A stretch of 64,000 nt of DNA. Origin: Falciphora oryzae. Its lineage: Eukaryota; Ascomycota; Sordariomycetes; Magnaporthales; Magnaporthaceae. Made by a program: the position numbers and the translations under genes. The stretch lies in contig JNVV01000003.1 of assembly GCA_000733355.1 (NCBI GenBank), positions 496,001 through 560,000 on the forward strand. Reading direction: 5' to 3'. The notes beneath the pieces are model-generated. The model worked only from the letters and a program-made list of their open reading frames with translations, was not told where the DNA came from and searched no databases. Positions 41,818-53,180 of the stretch are shown here, piece by piece; position 1 is the stretch's first letter, and every line of letters begins with the position of its first letter.

Positions 41818-44040
41818 ATGCGTTCGTCGCGCAAGCTCCTCTGCCCCCTCGCGGCGCTCTGCGCCACCGGGTCCGCGCAAAGTGATGGGCGCCCAGGCCA
41901 CGGCCTCATCGGATATGGCATCGAGATGTACAACCCACCATGCTCCTACACCTGCGGTTCCATGGCGGTGCGCTTTACGCTCGACTGCGGCGACCACCCA
42001 GCCGCCGACCCGGCAGGAGGCCACTACGGCAGCGCCCCGTCACCGGAATGCCTCGCCACCAACGACCCGTACCTCCAGACGGCAGCCTGGTGCATACACA
42101 CCCACTGCCACGGCGTCCCCGTCTCCAAGCTCGAGTCCTTCTGGGAGACGGACCTCATCGGCCACGAGGCGGCGCAGCCGTCGCCCAAGCACGGGTACCA
42201 GGAGGCGCTGGCTCGCGCAAAGGCGGCGCCGCCGACGGCCATCGCCTCGCACGACGGGTACCTCAACGGCACGTCTCTGGTCGACGAGGGGGCCTACCTG
42301 GCCGCGTACAACGGCAACCGCTTCTTCGAGGTTGGGGAGACCACGACTTCGCGCTACGCCATCGTGCTGTTCGCCACGTGTGCCGCTATTCCAATCGCCC
42401 TGTCGTGGCTCGCTGCCTGGCTCCCACTACCCCTTAGACTAAAATCGCGGGTCTACGGCTGGCTGATCGACCCTCCCGTCTTTGGAAAGTACCACTCCAC
42501 GCCCGTCCTCGGCCTCGGCTTCATCCCGACGCGCGGTCAAGCTCTTTTTATCGGCTACATCTGGGCCGTCAACATCATCTTGTGTTCCGTCGGATATGTC
42601 ATTGTGGAGCCGCACGGTTGGTACGCCTCGCTCCGGGAGCAGGTCCTGACCTATGTCAGCAACCGGATCGGCCACCTGAGCTTCGTCAACCTCGCTCTGG
42701 CCGTGCTCTTCTCGAGCCGCAACAGCGCCCTGCTGTGGCTGACGAACTGGAGCCACTCGACCTTCCTCCTGCTGCACCGCTGGGTCGCCGTCGTCTGCGT
42801 GCTCCAGGCCGCCGTCCACTCGGCCCTGTACCTCGCCGTCTTCCTCGACAGGGGCGGCGGGGTCTACGCCTTCGCCATGACGCAGGACTACTGGCTCTGG
42901 GGGATCGTGGCGACGGTGCTCCTGGTGGCCCTGGTCCCGTTCTCGATCCTCCCCCTGCGGCAGCGCTTCTACGAGGCCTTTTTAGCATCCCACGTCGTCT
43001 TGTCTATGCTGGCGCTGATTGCCTGCCTGTGCCACATCTACTACAGATATCAGTGGCAATGGGGCTACGAGACCTGGGTCTGGATCGCATTTGCGTTTTG
43101 GGTCTTCGACCGGTTCCTGGCGCGGCCGTGGCGGCTTGTGCGCAACGGCGTCAAGCGGGCCTTCATCACGGTCGTGGACGACGACTACCTCAGGCTCGAC
43201 ATACCGGGGTGCCGCGAGGGCGGGCACGTCTATCTGTATTTCCCGACTTTGACCTGGCGCGTGTGGGAGAACCACCCTTTCTCCGTCGCTGCGCTGTCCC
43301 GCCCTGATTCCAAGCAGCGGACCAACATTCAGCCGCCACTATCTATCTCGGCACACGAGACGGAGGATATGATGCTGGAAGGCACCAAGTCCGAGTCCAA
43401 AACTCCCAGCCGCACTGTCATCTCCTCGACTTCCACAGGCAGTCTGTCCGCACCAAGGCCAGGCACCACCGTCTACCTCCGACGGCGCGGCGGGCTCACC
43501 GCCGCCCTGTCGCGCCGGGCCCACGGCTCAGACGGCAGGGGCCTTGCCGTCCTCGTCGAGGCGTCGTACGGCGTCGAGCAGGCCTCCGTTTGCCCTGCGC
43601 CCAACACCGCCAGCCCGTCCCTGGAGTACCCGAACCTGATCTGCATCGCCGGCGGCGTTGGCATCACGGCCACTCTGCCCCTGATAAGGGCGCCCCGGCT
43701 GGGAAGCACCCGGCTCTTCTGGGGCGTGCGCACCGCACCGCTCGTACTTTCCGTGCAGAAGCTGTTCAGGGAGGATAAGTCTCAGGGTTCGCTGTCGGCG
43801 ACGGGCGGCGGGGTCCAGACGACGAGGTGGGGGGATGTCGATGTGGCGGTCTCGGTTGGGGCGAGGTTCAATCTCCCGCAGGTGTTGGGAGACGCGCTGC
43901 GGGAGAATGAAGGATCTGGGGGCACGATAGCCATGGCGTGCGGACCACCGGGGATGGCCGACGAGGCCAGGATTGCAGTTGCGGCGGCGGCCCGAAAGGG
44001 TGCGGTTGTAAGGCTGGTCGAGGAGAGCTTTTCGTGGTAG
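41818..44040 (+). CDS. Ferric/cupric reductase, FRE family
   Basis: A single exon of 740 residues with signal-peptide-like start (MRSSRKLLCPLAALCATGSAQ). A Cys-rich extracellular part (about residues 22-165) is followed by about seven membrane spans. The two haem-binding His pairs are in place: His320/His334 (LLHRW...AAVHSA) and His392/His406 (ASHVVL...LCHIYY), each 14 apart. The FAD motif HPFS is at 486-489, the NADPH motif GGVGIT at about 612-617, and the conserved end MACGPPGMADEARIA is present, so the enzyme appears complete. It would move electrons from NADPH across the plasma membrane to reduce Fe(III) or Cu(II) for uptake. No ferroxidase or iron permease gene adjoins it. Confidence 0.93.
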   Translation: MRSSRKLLCPLAALCATGSAQSDGRPGHGLIGYGIEMYNPPCSYTCGSMAVRFTLDCGDHPAADPAGGHYGSAPSPECLATNDPYLQTAAWCIHTHCHGVPVSKLESFWETDLIGHEAAQPSPKHGYQEALARAKAAPPTAIASHDGYLNGTSLVDEGAYLAAYNGNRFFEVGETTTSRYAIVLFATCAAIPIALSWLAAWLPLPLRLKSRVYGWLIDPPVFGKYHSTPVLGLGFIPTRGQALFIGYIWAVNIILCSVGYVIVEPHGWYASLREQVLTYVSNRIGHLSFVNLALAVLFSSRNSALLWLTNWSHSTFLLLHRWVAVVCVLQAAVHSALYLAVFLDRGGGVYAFAMTQDYWLWGIVATVLLVALVPFSILPLRQRFYEAFLASHVVLSMLALIACLCHIYYRYQWQWGYETWVWIAFAFWVFDRFLARPWRLVRNGVKRAFITVVDDDYLRLDIPGCREGGHVYLYFPTLTWRVWENHPFSVAALSRPDSKQRTNIQPPLSISAHETEDMMLEGTKSESKTPSRTVISSTSTGSLSAPRPGTTVYLRRRGGLTAALSRRAHGSDGRGLAVLVEASYGVEQASVCPAPNTASPSLEYPNLICIAGGVGITATLPLIRAPRLGSTRLFWGVRTAPLVLSVQKLFREDKSQGSLSATGGGVQTTRWGDVDVAVSVGARFNLPQVLGDALRENEGSGGTIAMACGPPGMADEARIAVAAAARKGAVVRLVEESFSW

Positions 44041-44475
44041 GTAAAGGCGCTGGCTAAGCCTTTTTGCCATCCAGAATGTAGTACAAACATACAGCAAGAC
44101 ACTGATATCAAAGTCATGTATACGATTCTTTACTTCAACATGCGCTATCCCCCACATGCGCCATTATTATCCCTCGTGGGTATGCTATCCAGAAAACGGG
44201 GAGCTCCTATTGCCGATGCTCCCCGGCTTGAAGTATCTGATATATATCTAGGAATTGTGTACGTGTGTCGTGTCATGTCGTGGCGTATAATAAGCCGCCG
44301 AGAATATTAGCCGGAAGAGACAGTGGGTGTAGTGGTATCTTTAAAAGCGTGGTGGTACAGGCGTCTCCCATGCGCAACCTCGGAAATGCAACGCTCCCTC
44401 ATAGAAAAGAAAACAAGATAAAAAGAGTGTCGGACATCGTACAACAGCTTCGGCCCTCACCCCGGAACCTCCCCA
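44041..44475. other. 3' region between convergent genes
   Basis: No gene recognised. A TATATATC stretch at about 44239-44250 has no evident role. Confidence 0.45.
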
Positions 44476-45920
44476 TTAGTAGCGACCCTGCTGGGGTGCT
44501 CCTCCATACTGGCCGCCGCCACCTGCTGGTGCGCCAAACGTCGTGCTGTCTGGCCTCGCGCTGTTGGGCGCCGGCCTGAAGTAGAGCGGAGACGGAGGGT
44601 CGATGGGCCCGAAGTTGCCCGGTTGCCTCGACATCCTCTCGACGGCGGCGTAATGCTGGTTGATCTTGGCGATGGAGGCGTACTTGCTCAGCGAGTCCCT
44701 CTCGGCCTGGGTCATGGCCACCGGGGTGGGCGAGATCGGGTACTGTGTGTACTGTTCGTTGCCTCCGCCGTTGTTGCTGACCATCCCCGCGCCGCCGGCG
44801 TACCCGGCTTGGCCGTTCTGAGCCCGGCTGCTGCTGCCGCCGGCGCCGACGGGCGGGGGAGGCCGGTACGCAGCGTACTGTTGCTTCTCGTCGTATCGCG
44901 CGTTCTCCATCGAGTTTCGGTTGGCGTTTCCAGCACCCATGGGCCACTCATCGCCTCGCGCCGCTGCCGCCGCGCCCGCGCCGGCGGCAGCAACATTCCC
45001 TCCATTAGTTCCTCCCGCCCCGCCACTCCCTGACCGGATTGGTCCCTGCCAGGGGTTAGAGTCTTTTCTTGCCAGGGGCCGGGAGATGAAGTCGGGTGTG
45101 GGCGCACGCTCTGCCGCCTTCTTGGCTTTCTTTCTGTTGGCTTGGCGAACACAAAACATTGCGATGATACCGGCGACGAGACCGACGGCGACTGTCGAGG
45201 AACAGACCGCGTGTTAGCGCGCGCTCAATAATAGACTGACAGCATTGACCAGACTCGCAGGGTTTTCATACCTAATATTCCAACCACGGTTCCGATCTGC
45301 TGACCACGGGCCTCAGGCGAGTCGTCGGCGTTGGCTGATCCCCTGTCGGGCGCTTCGGCGGATTCGGTCGGTTGCATCATGTCAGAGGCCATGGTGCCGG
45401 TTGAGGAAGCAGACGGGAGTCCTGTCGGCAGAGGAACCAGGTTTCCGGCCTCGGGCGGGATCGAAGGAGAAGCGGAGGGTCTCGCACGGCCACGTGATGC
45501 GCTGGTAGGGGCTGAGGTCTGGCTGGGGAGGCTGATGCTGCTGCTGATGCTGCTGTTGACGGCGCTGCTGCTGCCTCGGGCGGCAGACGTAGACGCGCTC
45601 GGGGATGCGCTCGCACTCGTGGTCACCCTCGGAGCCGCGCTCGTCGGCTGGCTCTGGCTCGGGCTCGCGGACCTGTTCGGCTGGCTTGCGGACCTGTTCG
45701 GCTGGCTCGGTGCGCTGCTCGGCTGGCTCGGTGCGCTGCTCGGCTGCTGGGGCGCGGGCGCCGGAGCCCTCGGGGGCGGGGTCGGGGAAACGCCAAAGCC
45801 GGGAATCGATCGCGTGGTAACACCGGGCTGGATAAGGAGGATCGGAGCCGGCACCGGGGGCGGCAGCTGGACGGGGACATTGCGATTCGGGTCCGTCTGC
45901 CTCCGGCCAAGGAAGGCCAT
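44476..45920 (-). CDS. Ser/Pro-rich single-pass membrane protein
   Basis: Exons 45920-45272 and 45191-44476 joined across an 80-bp intron (GTATGA donor, CGACAG acceptor) give about 454 residues. The join makes a membrane span across the splice: IGTVVGIL then VAVGLVAGIIAMFCV, followed by the basic stop RQANRKKAKKAAER. The N-terminal half is low-complexity Ser/Thr/Pro (with APSQPSS and NRSASQP repeats), suited to O-mannosylation. The C-terminal tail is Gly/Ala/Asn-rich and ends GGGGQYGGAPQQGRY. The layout recalls Wsc/Mid2-like wall sensors or other fungal SKG-like proteins, but no WSC domain and no signal peptide is seen. An upstream exon could be missing. Confidence 0.75.
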
Positions 45921-48533
45921 GAGTTCGGCAACTGTCCGTGGAGGACTACATAATGCGCCGCGGCCGCGTCAGCCGGCGCCAACACTGGATGCCACTTATA
46001 CTGCCTTTTTCGTATCCACCTACCGCATATTGAACTCGCTTATCGGGTTTAAGCCGCAACGTATAAGAGAAGACTCGCTTCGATTCGATGAAAGACCGGC
46101 CGCGCGGTGGATGTAGAAAGGAATCGCTGCAAAAGACACCAAAAAGGGAAATGCAAATAATTGCGGCCCAGCGCAGAGCGAAGTGAATAGTAGAACGGAA
46201 GGAAAAGAAAGAGACCGTTTACTGGGTGCGCATGTTAGTGTCGGCGGTGCTTGTCCCCCAACGAAGTTTGCAACGACCCGCGAAAAGAACTCGATCGATC
46301 CCCGCAAGCCAGTTGCCGTCGAAGAAGAAGAAAAGGGACGGGATGTTCTAGAGGGAGGGGAGGAGGGAACAAAAAAGAGAGGCTAGAAGAAAACGGAAAA
46401 GGCGCCGCGAGCCCCCGGCTTCTTGAACCCAAGCAAGAGGTTCGTGCAACACTGGCCGTCAATCTCTCCTCTCTCCACACACACCCCCCACTCGACACTC
46501 TCGCCTCTGCGATGCGTGGGCTGCAAGGGTGCCAGTCAGGGTTGCGTCTGTCGTCGAGCCCCTGTCGGGGCGGGTGTGGTGCGTGCGCGCGTCGGCCGCG
46601 GAGCGCGCGCACCAACACTGCTGGAGGGCAGGGAAGGTCGAGCCGCAAGAGCGGGAAGGAAGGCCTGGATCGACTTTCCCTCGATGGGACTTCCGTGGGC
46701 GCTCGGAGCTGGTCGACGAGCATGGAGAGGTCACACCCCCGTCTCGAAACGTGGTACAGGGGGGAGGCTCTGCGGCGACCCCTGCCAGGCTGGCCACACA
46801 GCCAGTAGGCGTGTCGTATTCCACGATGGCCGATGCAGCGATCAGCGGGGGCGCCGGTGGGCCGGCCTTGGGGTCCTGAGACGGCCAAGTCTGTTTCGAG
46901 GGAGCGTCGATACCACGCTGCCCTCGATCGCGCCCGCCGGCATCGATTTCTGGGCTCAGCACCCAACGGGAAACAAAGGCGCAAGCACGCTGCGATCCAC
47001 GGCTCCAATCGCGCTTGGCCCTGGGGAAGGAGGGGTGATGGCGCGCCGTCGAGCATGGCCGTGGCCGGATCAAGAGCCGCGACGATAATAACGGGCAGGG
47101 GACACGCCAACCGACATGACCAACACCCACATTTTGCTCCCCTCTGGATCTCAGAGATAGGGAAATATCAATATTAAGCTGACCGGGCGCCGCCAAGAAG
47201 ATAGACGATGCGATGGAAGCTGGTTGCGCTGTGGCTCAGCAAAAGTTGTCAATCCTAGCAATTCGGGGTTTCTTGCAAATTTCGAGACTGGCTGTCACTG
47301 CGTCAGCTCGTCAGTGACAAATTGGGCCCGAAAGCTCGGATGGCCCAGCACGGTTTGCTGACTGTGCGCGAACCCGAATCAGGCCGGGGCCTCTTCTCGA
47401 ACATTTCTAGCCCGCATCCCCGTCAAGCGCCTGAAGGCCACTAATGCACGCCAGCGCCAGGCCGTTTCGCAAATTCAGCGACTTTCCCAATCCAGGACCC
47501 GTCGAGGTGCAAATCCCGCCACCCACACCATCTGCCCTCGATTGATCTGCGCGTCCTGCCAGTTTATACATAGAACCGGTCCTGTTATGGGTTTATTCGC
47601 GTCTGGTATAACTACTACCTTTAGCCGCACGCACTTGGCGGCCTGTCAGCCGTCCGTCGGCGTTCGGGGACCGCGCAGATTGCAGCAACCAAGCATAAAA
47701 GTCGATCGTAATGACGGCAGCAGTCCAGCTGCAGGGGTGGGAGGGAACAAGAAAAAAATCCCCGAGACAGTCCCCAGCCAAACCAGAGTCCACCCATCTG
47801 ACGATGCCCTCAAGCTCGGCGCGACTTCTGAGCTAACGCGGTTTGGGACATCGTGCGCATATCAATGCGGTAGGTGCTCAACCTCAGCTCGAAAGACGAG
47901 CCAAACCAACGCGATGGATGTGACGTGCTCCTGTTTGACCTGAAGCTCCCAGCGCACGAGGTCCCCAAAAAAAAGCCCCTGCGTCCCCCGCGGACGCCGC
48001 CCAAGGGTGTGGCGGTTCTTGGAGCGATTGGTGAACCACGAGAGTGTGGATCCAAACACCTTGAACCGCCCCCTGCCCGTAAGGCGCTTTGACGAAACGG
48101 CGCGTTTTTGGAAACATGTACTTTTTTTGCCTTCTTTTTCTCCGGGACCCAATGGACTCCAAGCAATGCATTATCGACTCACCCTGCTGTTGGGCGCCGT
48201 GCCAGACCGGAAGCTTTAATAATCATCCGTGCCATCCGCCACTCCCCAAGACCTGCCGGCTGGCTGGTCCCCGCGCAGGGCTGTCGACCGCCGGGCTGCC
48301 CTCCCTGTTGGACGTGCCGTGATCCGGGTGACGCGGACGATGGTCAGCAGGGAATTCAGCTAGGAGAGAAGACCAAGATCGCACAATGTGCCCAGAAATT
48401 CCTTCTTTGGACAACGATAAGATGTATTCGAGACCTATTATTACACGCCATTCCGCGCGGCTCCCGTTCCCGCCAATCTCCCAGCTCTCTCCACGCATCC
48501 AACCTAGGTCCAGCCAAAACAAGCACCGAGATC
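45921..48533. other. GC-rich intergenic stretch with overlapping open frames, no gene recognised
   Basis: About 2.6 kb. Between 46235 and 47196 open frames of more than 200 codons overlap on both strands, which is a composition effect of few A/T-containing stops. None shows a motif, membrane span pattern or splice structure. The region divides the membrane-protein gene from the sugar-catabolism block. Confidence 0.5.
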
Positions 48534-50600
48534 TCACGGCGATTTTGTCATGGCTGCCTTCACCTTCTCGCCCTTGGTCTGCGCCTCGGGCTTGAACTCC
48601 TTGAACTTGCGGGCCGGAACGCCCTTGATGAACATCTCGTCCAGCTCCTCGTACGTCCGCCCGGCCGTCTCGGGCAGGCAGATCCAGATGTAGACGAGCG
48701 ACAGCACGGCCAGGCCCCCGAAGATGAAGGCCACCCTGGCGCCGAGGTTGGCCTTGTCGGGGTTGAAGAGGTACGGCAGCACGAAGCTCCACATCATGCT
48801 GAGCAGGTTCTGGGCCGCGAGGCCGATGGCGATGGTCTTGACCCGCAGGCGCGACGTCGACACCTCGCACAGCACCGTAAAGGCCGTGGCGCCGATGGTG
48901 ACGTTGTACCACCAGCAATAAATCAGGATCAGCGCCACGGTGCCCTTGAGCGCCTCAGGCGTGCCCCAGGCCGCCAGGCCGCCGGTCGCCAGCAGGTTGA
49001 CGGTGAGGAGCAGCAGGCCGTAAAACGTCAGGTTGCGACGTCCGACGCGGTCGACGAGGTACCACGACATGACGTTGCCGACGAGCGAGCACACCTGCTG
49101 CACAATTTGCAGCTTAAAACTCATCTCGGTGCTAAAACCGGCCAGTTGCATGTAATAGGTGAAATAGGAAGCCGCGAATACGACGCCCGACAGCACCTGG
49201 ATGCACAGCGGCGCGATGCTCACCACGGTCCGCCGCAGGTTGGACCGCCGGAAGCACTCGGCGTACGTCGCGCCCTCGGTCTCGCGCGCCACCTCGTCCA
49301 GTGTCTGCCGGATCACGGCGAGCCGCTTCCGGCCCTCGTCGCCCCGGTGGCCCAGCTTGGCCAGGTTGTGGAGCGCCTTGGCCTCTCGGCCCTTGGACGC
49401 CAGCCACCAGGGGGATCTTGGTGGGTGAAGTCGCATTTGTCAGTCCGTGCTGTTCTGCGTCTGTGTGTGGAGAACAACCTTTTTTTCCTGATTTTTCTGG
49501 AACCTCCTTTTTTTTGGGTTTACTCCCAACGCGGACTCCACAGCGGCACCGCCACATGTAACCCAACGCCATCAAGATCTGACGAGCGAGAGACAAAAAA
49601 AAAAGTTCCCACTCACTCGGGCATGAAAATGGCTCCAACGGTGGCAAAAGCGGCGAACCCGTACTGCGCGCAGAATACCGCCCTGTACGCCCATCGGCTG
49701 GGGATGGTGCCCGTCTCGTTGACGATGAGGGCGGCGACTAGGGGGCCCAGCGTGTACGACATGGCCGACAGGCAAGTGAAAAGGCCTCGTAGGGCCAGCG
49801 GGGTGATCTAGATCGCGGATACCACCGAACGATTAGTTTCTTTCGGCACCTTCCCAGCACTTGTACAAGTAGACCCGGGGGCAACGCCATGGCCACCGTC
49901 CAGCCCTGCGTGTGTGCTTCTTGTCTTTTCTTCTCTTACCTCTCCGATGTAGGTGATTGTCACCGATGCCAGAGCTCCAGTCGCGAAGCCGTTCAGGAAC
50001 TTGCCGCCAAAGAACATGGCGTTCGTCGTGGCGACGAACTCCATCGTGACGGCGGCGTAGGTAATGACGAGGGCTATTATGATGACGGCCCGGCGACCCA
50101 GCCAGTCGGCCAGAGCACCGCAGCCCAGCGAGCCAATCACGGCGCTGTACCAAGGTCAGTTAGAGAAGCAATTCACACCATGTCGGATCGCCTTTGTCGC
50201 ACCATGTACTCGGGAGCACCTTGGTCAAGGTCCAGGACAAATCATTAAAAAGGATGACGACTTACGACGCGACGGGGGCGCCGCTGAACGCGGCCTGCCA
50301 CTCTGCTGACAGGACATAGCCGCCTTCGAAGGCGGTGCCAAAGTCCTTGCGGAACTCGGGGATGCCGAGGATGTTCCCGGACGCCTGGTTCTCAAAGCTG
50401 ACCAGGAGGACGCACCAGACGGCGTAGATGCACCAGAAGCAAGACACGGGGTAGCGCCGCAGCGACGCGAGCTTGCCGAGGTCGTGCTCCTCCTGGTTCC
50501 CCAGGTGCGCGAGCTGCTTGTCCTCGAGCGCCGCGCCGTGGCCGTCGATGTGCTGCGCCTCGACGCCATCGCCGGCCTTGGCCTCGTCAGCCGAGCCCAT
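48534..50600 (-). CDS. MFS sugar permease, alpha-glucoside (maltose) transporter type
   Basis: Four exons, 50600-50266, 50144-49940, 49807-49617 and 49416-48534, keep phase and give 537 residues. Sugar-porter signatures appear in order: GALADWLGRRAVIII after span 2, PESPWWLASKGREAKAL before the central loop, WYLVDRVGRRNLTF after span 8, and PETAGRTYEELDEMFIKGVP after span 12. The N-terminus is cytosolic and acidic. SCFWCIYAVWCVLLVSFENQASGN-type spans and the PETAGRTYEELDEMF end are usual for fungal maltose/alpha-glucoside proton symporters; the true substrate may be another glycoside. It is first in a same-strand row with the dehydrogenase, hydrolase-like and transketolase genes. Confidence 0.9.
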
Positions 50601-51463
50601 CTTTTCCTAGTTCTTTGTGTTCGTCGGTTCACGTCCTCAGTTAAGCATCGCGGGCGGGGCGGCCTAAAGGAGTACTTGGCCCGGATCGATACGGACTACT
50701 TTCAAGAACAAGTAACAACAGGCGATGAAGGGCAATCGCGGCCTCCACCGCCGCATAGGTAACTAACGTGTCATAGGCGCCGCTTTAAGTATTCTCCCAC
50801 ATCCCAGCCACCACGCCATGGTCACCGCGCGTCTCCCCGAGGTTGCAAGCCGGACTCCCTGGCAGCTGGGCCCCTCGTTGCCCCGGATCTTCTCGAATAC
50901 AACGAAAAGCCTGCGGAGAATAGCCCGAGCCCGGGGAAACTCCGGGGTTGTTTGCGGGGAGTTTCCAGCGAGGCCAATGGGGAGGCTCGCGGGAAATTAA
51001 ATATTACGGGGAAAACTGGGTCGATGTGGGGAGAGGAGGCCATTCCCCAGGGGAACAACATGTTCGTGACCAGCGAGGCGGTCATGGGAGGGCCTGGGGG
51101 TGCCTAAAAATCCCCTTTGCGGCATCTCCGTAGGGAGGTGAAGGTAGCGAGCGGCTGAAACCCTGGTAGGCTGGCCGTTCCCTGGTCTTGATCCATGGTA
51201 AGCCGCCAACCGTGTTATTGTGCTGCCGTCAATCGGTTCCACATCACAGGCAAGTGTTTCGCGGCCAACCTCGCCAAATGTGCTCGGGAAATATCCATTA
51301 CTATGATTTCGAAGGCGGCGGGATACAATGAAGTGTTTGCTTGTAGGGAGAGTCAAATCTGATAGCAAGATTCTGGAAGAACCAGGCCCGCAACTCATCT
51401 TTTGACAATGCGTGAACATATGACTTTATTCGAGTCAGCGGACTCCATGTCCATCCAAGCCGC
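50601..51463. other. Intergenic within the catabolic block
   Basis: No gene recognised. It holds the promoter of the MFS gene and the 3' end of the dehydrogenase gene, both minus-strand. Confidence 0.5.
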
Positions 51464-52871
51464 TCAAGGCTTGCTAGACGCGTCGGTGTAGAGGTGACAA
51501 ATATTAGTCTCGTCCACGATCTGGACCTTTATGCTTCCGTTGCGAGGATCCGAGGAGAGCACCAGACCATCCATGGCCTTCTCAAGAGGAAAGACGTGCG
51601 TGACAAGCTTCTTGAGATCGAGGATACCACCTGCCATGCACGCAATCCCTGCCGGCCACGTGTCGCGGTACCTGTTGATGAACCGTAGGTCGATCTAGAA
51701 ACGTTAATTTTTTTTAGTCGAATTAGTCCATCGCTACTTGCGAAAACGAGAAGAATGCTTACCTCGGCCAGCGACAGGTGCATGAACGGCAGGTTGTTCA
51801 TCACCTCCTTCCCGACCCCAATAACAACCACCACCCCTCCCCTCCTCGCCGTGAACGCCGCCGTGCACACGCTGCTCTCGACGCCCGTGCACTCGAGCAC
51901 CGCCGGCGGCGCCGCGTACTCGTCGACGTCCGCCCCGAACAGCCTCCTCACCCCGCGCGCGTTCTCCTCGGGCGTCGCCTTGGGGTCGACGAGGTAGGTC
52001 GTGCAGGTCGGGACCAGCTGCTTCGCGAACTCGAGCCGCTTCGCCTCGACGTCGGTGATGACCAGCGGGTGCGCGCCCGACGCCCGCGCCGCCGCCAGCG
52101 CGATCAGGCCGATGGGGCCCGCGCCGCACACCACGGCACCCCGGCCCAGGCTGAGCTGCGCCGTGCGGATGCCGTGGAGGACCACGCTGAGCGGCTCGAG
52201 GAGCGCGCCCTCGGCGTAGGTGATGTTGTCGGGTAGCCTGTTTGTGGACATTCGTCAGTTCCGGCCTGTTTTCTTACCCTGATTCTCGACCCCGCATATC
52301 AGCAAACGTACTTGTGCAGCCACTTGGCCGGGTGGATCTTGTATCTTTGCAGCGTCCCGTGGTAAGGGTACACGCCTGCAAACTGGACGTCCTCGCAGAG
52401 GTTATATCGGCCTTCTTGGCACAGGAAGCAATTGTTGCAGGGCACGCCCGGCTCGACAGCCACTCGATCGCCTGTTCACATTTGTCAGTAAATCCGAGTG
52501 CTATCCATAGTGGCCCGATTTGGTCCAGAGGAGGAACGAACCGGTCTTGAGGTTCTTCACGCCCTCTCCGCATTTCAAAACAACGCCGGCGGCTTCGTGG
52601 CCTAGGATGCAGTCGCCCTCAACCACCAAAGTGCCTATACGGCCGGCTTTCCAAAAATGGACATCTGACCTGGACCGAGGACATCACTGATGTCAGCAAA
52701 GAAACTAGACTGAATTTTCGAGTTTTGTTCTTACCCGCAGATTCCAGTAGCCTTGACATGGATCAGGACCTCCCCAGGCCCAGGGGACGGAACTGGCGCC
52801 TCGACCTGCTTCAGCTGGTGGTCCGCGGTCACCTGAAGCGAGGGGTTTGGGAGGAGGGCAGGCTGAGCCAT
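51464..52871 (-). CDS. Zinc polyol dehydrogenase, L-arabinitol 4-/xylitol dehydrogenase type
   Basis: Five exons, 52871-52735, 52669-52542, 52471-52312, 52237-51763 and 51694-51464, give 376 residues. The catalytic zinc site is visible (GICGSDVHFW, Cys45; GHEAAG, His70, Glu71). The structural zinc cysteines PCNNCFLCQEGRYNLC follow at about 101-117. The NAD fold is GAGPIGLIALAAARASGAHP with an acidic VITDVEAKR strand end, favouring NAD over NADP. LEPLSVVLHGIRTAQLSLG and VTHVFPLEKAMDGL are typical of the sorbitol/xylitol/L-arabinitol group. It would oxidise a polyol to a ketose in the cytosol. Which polyol cannot be fixed from sequence; the LAD-like block near RYNLCEDVQF suggests pentitols. Confidence 0.9.
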
Positions 52872-53180
52872 TGTGTGCTAGCCGCGGAATGAGGCAGTGG
52901 TTGTAGGCGTAGTATGGACGAACGCTAGCTCGGTAGGCAAGGCACGCGGTCGGGTCGTCTGCCGAGACCTAGCTTTGGTCATCAGCTATTCTTTGTATGT
53001 TGAAGCCGTGTTCGCCCCAGCACTCTGGACCAGTTCGCCGGGGACCTTTGTGTGGGAGTGTCTGATGAAGCGGGGTCTGTCGGTGGTGGTTACGGTTTCC
53101 TAATTCGGCAAGATCTGGATGCGTCTAGACTACCACCCCGTGGACCCTGTCCTCTGCATTCTCATCTCTTCAGGTACCAC
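52872..53180. other. Promoter region of the dehydrogenase gene
   Basis: About 309 bp; no gene recognised. Confidence 0.5.

Noticed and set aside
46235..47196. Long overlapping frames on both strands
   Set aside because: High GC removes stops on both strands at once; no signal peptide, domain, membrane pattern or splice structure was seen.
48108..49811. 567-codon open frame on the plus strand
   Set aside because: It is the antisense shadow of the MFS permease exons (minus); its translation is low-complexity Arg/His/Gly-rich and shows no family motif.
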